DNA of 42,778 nt from Streptomyces sp. CNQ085. GTDB taxonomy: Bacteria; Actinomycetota; Actinomycetes; Streptomycetales; Streptomycetaceae. This document shows, in pieces, positions 42,769 through 42,778 of this stretch. A program made the position numbers and the translations under genes. Location of the stretch: positions 1 to 42,778 of the forward strand of contig NZ_JAJFAU010000022.1 in NCBI RefSeq assembly GCF_022614595.1, given 5' to 3'. The notes beneath the pieces are model-generated. The model was not told the DNA's origin. It saw only the letters and a list, made by a program, of their open reading frames with translations, and did no database searches. Numbering within the stretch: the stretch's first letter is position 1; each line of letters opens with the position of its first letter.

Positions 42769-42778
42769 TGAGGTGGCC

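Noticed and set aside
1..42778. CRISPR array, prophage or complete insertion sequence
   Set aside because: No regularly spaced direct repeats, phage structural or integrase genes, or transposase were seen; the only tandem repeats are the 10-, 14- and 31-base pairs listed.

Overview
The window is chromosomal DNA of a high-GC actinomycete, almost certainly Streptomyces or a close relative (Streptomycetaceae). The basis is the strong third-position GC bias, frequent GTG/TTG starts, and the gene order bldN-rsbN, rex-hemA-hemC-hemD-hemB, futalosine menaquinone genes and a System II (Ccs) cytochrome c set. Assignments rest on motifs and remembered family sequences; no search was run.

Layout. 1-320: end of an rRNA operon (23S 3' end, 5S, strong terminator). 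0.37-3.4 kb: a HAD phosphatase, an AcuC-type deacetylase, a 650-base gene-poor stretch, a small excisionase-like DNA-binding protein and the 32-residue ribosomal protein bTHX. 3.5-5.7 kb: an atypical NAD-epimerase overlapping a phospholipid acyltransferase, ending at a hairpin shared with the converging rsbN. 5.7-8.0 kb (minus): rsbN (anti-sigma) and bldN (sporulation ECF sigma). 8.3-9.6 kb: a HAD-IB phosphatase diverging from a glutaredoxin-like protein. 9.8-15.8 kb: a Rex operator lying over a promoter, then rex, hemA, hemC, a fused cobA/hemD and hemB, three of them with overlapping stop/start codons, tying tetrapyrrole synthesis to NADH/NAD+ sensing.

15.8-20 kb: a more variable stretch. 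It holds an rtcB remnant with a large internal out-of-frame deletion, a long imperfect inverted repeat, two paralogous DUF3558-type lipoproteins and a DUF2637 membrane protein. 20-24.6 kb: class I lysS divergent from argS, and a classical SDR. 24.7-27.6 kb: an orphan conserved protein divergent from hemL, then a histidine phosphatase. 27.8-32.1 kb: tlpA-like, ccdA, resB and ccsB (cytochrome c maturation). 32.2-39.8 kb: a PLDc_N membrane protein and the late menaquinone genes mqnL, mqnP, mqnM, an Lrp regulator and mqnE, interrupted by a reverse-oriented rhomboid protease and a lipoprotein. 39.8-40.8 kb: a GNAT and a DUF4229 protein. 40.9-42.6 kb: a Cys-rich leader peptide, two hairpins and a DAACS-family symporter whose sequence differs at predicted sodium-site positions. 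The last ~130 bases look compositionally different and may enter a mobile element.

Much of the window supplies respiration: heme (hemACDB, hemL), cytochrome c assembly, menaquinone and the Rex redox sensor. No CRISPR array, tRNA, complete insertion sequence, phage or biosynthetic gene cluster was seen. The least routine features are the Cys-leader/transporter module, the rtcB remnant and a recurrent -10/7-base/start arrangement suggesting leaderless mRNAs.
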